A program made the translations under genes and the position numbers. A stretch of DNA of 7,705 nt from Fluviicola sp. (GTDB lineage: Bacteria > Bacteroidota > Bacteroidia > Flavobacteriales_D > Crocinitomicaceae), in the NCBI RefSeq assembly GCF_030151805.1, contig NZ_JASLCN010000006.1:1-7705 (forward strand). The letters are read 5' to 3'. Of this stretch, positions 5,024-7,705 are shown piece after piece (positions within the stretch are counted from its first letter, which is position 1; each line of letters starts with the position of its first letter). The notes beneath the pieces are model-generated. The model was not told the origin of the DNA and ran no database searches. It saw only the letters and a list, made by a program, of their open reading frames with translations.

Positions 5024-7705
5024 CAATACATCCGGTTGAGTGAGTTTTACAATAACCGTAGCAATACAACCATTTCCGTCCGTTACATTCAGCAAGTACT
5101 CACCTGCTCCCAGGTTATTGATATTATTCGTTGTATCCTTTGTTGACCAGAAGTAAGAATAAGGTCCTGTTCCGCCGGAAACATTTGCCGAGACAGAACC
5201 ATCGGTTCCACCATTCGTACTGACGTTGAAACCAGGTAAGTAACTCGACACTGTCAGATCAACGATCAGAGAATCCGGTTCGCCAACAACAATATTTACG
5301 ACAGCACTACAACCGAATTCATCTGTAATCAATACGGAATAGGTACCCGCCGGAAGACTGGTCTGATGTGCATTATTTCCTCCCGTTGACCATTGATAAG
5401 CATAAGGCGGGTTTCCGTTGGAAATAACAACTGTTGCTTCGCCGTTGTCGCCTCCGTAGCAGGAAACATTCGTTACAATTGCTGAAGCATCCAGATTCGT
5501 TACAGACAAAATAACTCCTGAGTATGCTGCCTGGCAACCATGCGCATCTGTTACGAGAACATTGTATGAACCTCCCGACACGTTATTCAGGTTCTGATTC
5601 GACGAACCGTTAGACCAATCATATGCGTATGGTGTAGTTCCACCGGTAACCAGGGTTTGAATGGAACCGTTGGAAGCATTACACGTTGCATTGCTGATCA
5701 CCGCCTGAAGTATTAACGAATCCGGTTGAGTAATTGTCGTATTGAAAGTCAGGGTACATCCGTTGGCATCTGTCACCGTAAGGCTGTAAGATCCCGCTGC
5801 CAGACTACTCAAATCAGGAGTTTGTTCTCCGCTCAACCAGTTGTAAGTATACGGTAATGTTCCACCGCTCACACTTGTTTGGATAGAGCCGTCATTGGCA
5901 TGATAACAACTCAATTGATTGACTGTTGTCACAATACTCAACACCTCAGGTTCTGTAATTGTAACCGTATCGGCAGTCGCACAGCCATAAAAGTCAGTAA
6001 TATTCACCGTATAGGTTCCCGGTGTCAGATTGCTTAAATCTTCCGAAGTTGCACTGTTCGACCAATTGGTCTGATAAGGAGCCGTTCCGTTTGTTATTTG
6101 CAAATCAACACTGGCATTTCCAAATCCGTTACACGAAACCTGGTTTACCACGGTTGCACTGACCGGTGTCGGGTATATCCGCACGGTAAATGAACAACCG
6201 GACGTATTTCCATGAATATCGGTTACCACAAATGTGTTGACTGTAACCCCAACCGGGAAAACACTTCCTGAAGGCAAACCGGCAGTCTGAATCAGCGATG
6301 CCACGCCACAATTATCGGATGTTGTCGGTAAATTGTATGTCACCAACGGATTACACGTAGCAATGGTATCCGGACAATCAATTACGGGAGCTTCCGAATC
6401 CAGAATCGTAATACTGAACGAACAGGAAGTCGAATTCCCTGCATTATCAACAACCGTATAACTGACATTCGAAACTCCTACAGGAAAGTAGGTACCGGGA
6501 GTTGAGCTTCCTGAGATTGTTGCTCCGCAGTTATCGGAAAAAGAAGGGATAACCCAATTGACAATTGCACCACATTGCCCCGCGTCAGCGTTTTGACTGA
6601 TCGGGCCAGGACAATTGGCAATTACAGGACTTTCGACATCACTAACAGTCACCGTAAATTGGCATTGAGCCTGATTACCGGCAATATCCGCAGCAATCCA
6701 GGTTACCGTTGTGATTCCCTGGTTAAAGATCACACCGTTCAGAGAAGTCCCTGAACCGGATGTTGCTCCTGTTAATGTATACGTTAATGATGTAACCGAA
6801 CAGTTATCGAAAGCTGCTGCATCCCATGCCGAACCAACTTGCGTATAGGTACAAACACCAACGTTTGTACTTACATTCTGATTTCCGGAAGAACCACAAC
6901 TCGTTATAACAGGTAACTGAGTGTCACTTACCAACACATTGAATGTACAGGAAGAGGTATTTCCGGAGCCATCTGTAGCAGTCCAGATAACGGTAGTTAC
7001 TCCCAGGTTAAATTGAACTCCATTGAGAGAAGTTCCCGTTCCTGTTGTAGCACCTGTAAGAACATAGTTCACAGAAGCAACAGAACAGTTATCACTGGCG
7101 CTTGCATTCCATGCGTTTGAACTTTGGGTATAAGTACATTGTCCCTGGTCGGTAACAACCGATTGATTACCAACTGCACCACAGGATAAGATCACAGGAA
7201 TCTGTGTATCATTTACTGTAACCGTAAACATACAAGTTGTAGTATTTCCTGCAGCATCTGTTGCAACCCAGGTAACGGTAGTTACTCCCAGGTTAAACTG
7301 AACTCCATTGAGAGAAGTTCCTGTACCTGTTGTTGCTCCGCTTAAACTATAAGCTATCGAACTAACCGTACAATTATCCGTTGCAATTGCATTCCAGCTA
7401 TTGTTATTATGTGTATAGGTACAGATTCCGATATTCGCATTTACAACCTGGTCACCGATAGCCGAACAATTACTGATTATCGGATGCTGATTATCGCCAA
7501 CGACCACACTAAATGAACAAATCGAAAAATTTCCGCTTCCATCCAGAGCCTTCCAGGTAACCAAGGTTGTTCCCTGGTTGAAAACAACACCATTCAATGT
7601 TGTTCCTGTGCCGATAGTTGCAACACTCAATGTGTAAGAAACAGATGCCACGGAACAATTATCGGTTGCACTTGCATCCCAAGCAGTGCCGGCGTGCGTA
7701 TACGT
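4754..7705 (-). CDS. Giant HYR/SprB-repeat surface protein with type B T9SS sorting domain (5' end outside window)
   Basis: The frame is open from the right edge to the TAG at 4754-4756, giving about 983 visible residues. A GTG at 7649-7651 is not the start: the 18 codons before it continue the same repeat (TYTHAGTAWDASATDNC matches later units). Order from N to C: one partial and three full HYR-type units of exactly 95 residues, two shorter HYR units (80 and about 76), five SprB-type repeats of about 71-81 residues, and a terminal domain of about 89 residues with FSPNADGDND, VFNRWGNIVYQ and the ending KGYVDLRRK, typical of gliding-motility/type B T9SS sorting domains. HYR domains are Ig-like adhesion folds; SprB repeats are known from the F. 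johnsoniae gliding adhesin. The protein is probably exported by the T9SS and displayed or released at the surface, with SprF-like and OmpA-like partners encoded immediately downstream. No cytoplasmic enzyme motif is visible. It could serve as an adhesin for gliding, surface attachment or cell-cell contact; the sequence does not say which. Confidence 0.95.
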   Translation of the reverse strand, partial: TYTHAGTAWDASATDNCSVASVSYTLSVATIGTGTTLNGVVFNQGTTLVTWKALDGSGNFSICSFSVVVGDNQHPIISNCSAIGDQVVNANIGICTYTHNNNSWNAIATDNCTVSSIAYSLSGATTGTGTSLNGVQFNLGVTTVTWVATDAAGNTTTCMFTVTVNDTQIPVILSCGAVGNQSVVTDQGQCTYTQSSNAWNASASDNCSVASVNYVLTGATTGTGTSLNGVQFNLGVTTVIWTATDGSGNTSSCTFNVLVSDTQLPVITSCGSSGNQNVSTNVGVCTYTQVGSAWDAAAFDNCSVTSLTYTLTGATSGSGTSLNGVIFNQGITTVTWIAADIAGNQAQCQFTVTVSDVESPVIANCPGPISQNADAGQCGAIVNWVIPSFSDNCGATISGSSTPGTYFPVGVSNVSYTVVDNAGNSTSCSFSITILDSEAPVIDCPDTIATCNPLVTYNLPTTSDNCGVASLIQTAGLPSGSVFPVGVTVNTFVVTDIHGNTSGCSFTVRIYPTPVSATVVNQVSCNGFGNASVDLQITNGTAPYQTNWSNSATSEDLSNLTPGTYTVNITDFYGCATADTVTITEPEVLSIVTTVNQLSCYHANDGSIQTSVSGGTLPYTYNWLSGEQTPDLSSLAAGSYSLTVTDANGCTLTFNTTITQPDSLILQAVISNATCNASNGSIQTLVTGGTTPYAYDWSNGSSNQNLNNVSGGSYNVLVTDAHGCQAAYSGVILSVTNLDASAIVTNVSCYGGDNGEATVVISNGNPPYAYQWSTGGNNAHQTSLPAGTYSVLITDEFGCSAVVNIVVGEPDSLIVDLTVSSYLPGFNVSTNGGTDGSVSANVSGGTGPYSYFWSTKDTTNNINNLGAGEYLLNVTDGNGCIATVIVKLTQPDVLEMPQGFSPNADGDNDYFVVHGIKSYPDNNIKVFNRWGNIVYQKDGYADEWYGENKAGDPLPDATYFVILNVVVGGKDKVLKGYVDLRRK
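5024..6169 (-). repeat. Five tandem SprB-type repeats
   Basis: Units from the N-terminal side lie at about 5939-6169, 5714-5938, 5501-5713, 5267-5500 and 5024-5266. Each has the pattern SC....G....V.GGT.PY.Y.WS.......L..GTY.V.VTD..GC...., and units 1, 2, 4 and 5 end in a (E/Q)P(E/D)(V/S)L linker. Unit 3 instead ends in ILSV. Unit 5 lacks the first cysteine and carries a YLPGFNVSTNGGTDG segment in its place. They separate the HYR array from the sorting domain. Confidence 0.9.
6176..7705 (-). repeat. Tandem HYR-type Ig-like repeats (three full and one partial 95-aa units plus two shorter units)
   Basis: Coding repeat units, from the N-terminal side: 7499-7705 (partial), 7214-7498, 6929-7213, 6644-6928, 6404-6643 and 6176-6403. 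The three full long units are each 285 bp. They share a P.I..C start, a C.YT segment, W.A.A.DNC, GTGTSLNGV.FN.G.TTV and a closing GN...C motif, giving four cysteines per unit that could form two disulfides. The two shorter units lack the C.YT/W.A insertion and match a more usual HYR length, with DNCG, FPVGV and GN.S.CSF motifs. The array continues past the right edge, so total copy number is unknown. Confidence 0.9.

Noticed and set aside
7649..7651. GTG as the start of the repeat protein
   Set aside because: The frame stays open to the right edge and the preceding 18 codons encode the matching part of a HYR unit, so the true start is outside the window.
5024..7705. CRISPR array or non-coding repeat
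   Set aside because: The periodicity is in the protein-coding frame, units are 213-285 bp, and no short identical repeats with spacers occur.

Overview
The window most likely comes from a member of the Bacteroidota, probably a Flavobacteriales-type gliding or particle-associated organism. The evidence is a protein ending in a gliding-motility/type B type IX secretion (T9SS) sorting domain, a PorP/SprF-family membrane protein, a TPR/beta-propeller/OmpA lipoprotein resembling PorE, AT-rich spacers and no clear Shine-Dalgarno sequences. All supported genes are on the minus strand, so transcription runs from the right edge to the left.

Right to left: (1) from the right edge to 4754, the C-terminal ~983 residues of a very large secreted repeat protein: six HYR-type Ig-like units (the first cut by the edge), five SprB-type repeats and a C-terminal type B sorting domain. 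(2) After 22 bp, a complete 307-aa PorP/SprF-family outer-membrane protein (3808-4731). (3) After 11 bp, a complete 638-aa lipoprotein (1880-3796) with lipobox, TPR-like helices, PD40-type propeller blades, a carboxypeptidase-regulatory-like domain and a peptidoglycan-binding OmpA domain. These three look like one operon. It ends at a hairpin with a U tract (about 1817-1866) that pairs completely only in the minus-strand RNA.

To the left of the hairpin is a separate pair of minus-strand genes: a 266-aa protein with four membrane helices and a LytTR DNA-binding domain, apparently starting at TTG (915-1715), and then the N-terminal 256 residues of an exported protein resembling S41-family peptidases (1-770), which runs off the left edge.

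Inferred joint role: the SprB-like protein is an exported surface adhesin. The SprF-like protein would support secretion or anchoring of this type B cargo, and the OmpA lipoprotein would tie the assembly to peptidoglycan. The LytTR protein and the peptidase-like protein have no demonstrated link to this cassette beyond being next to it. I see no RNA genes, CRISPR arrays, insertion sequences or phage genes. The trio follows a known Bacteroidota theme. The less ordinary points are the repeat homogenisation at DNA level, the receiver-less membrane LytTR protein, and the odd N-terminal domain of the peptidase-like protein.
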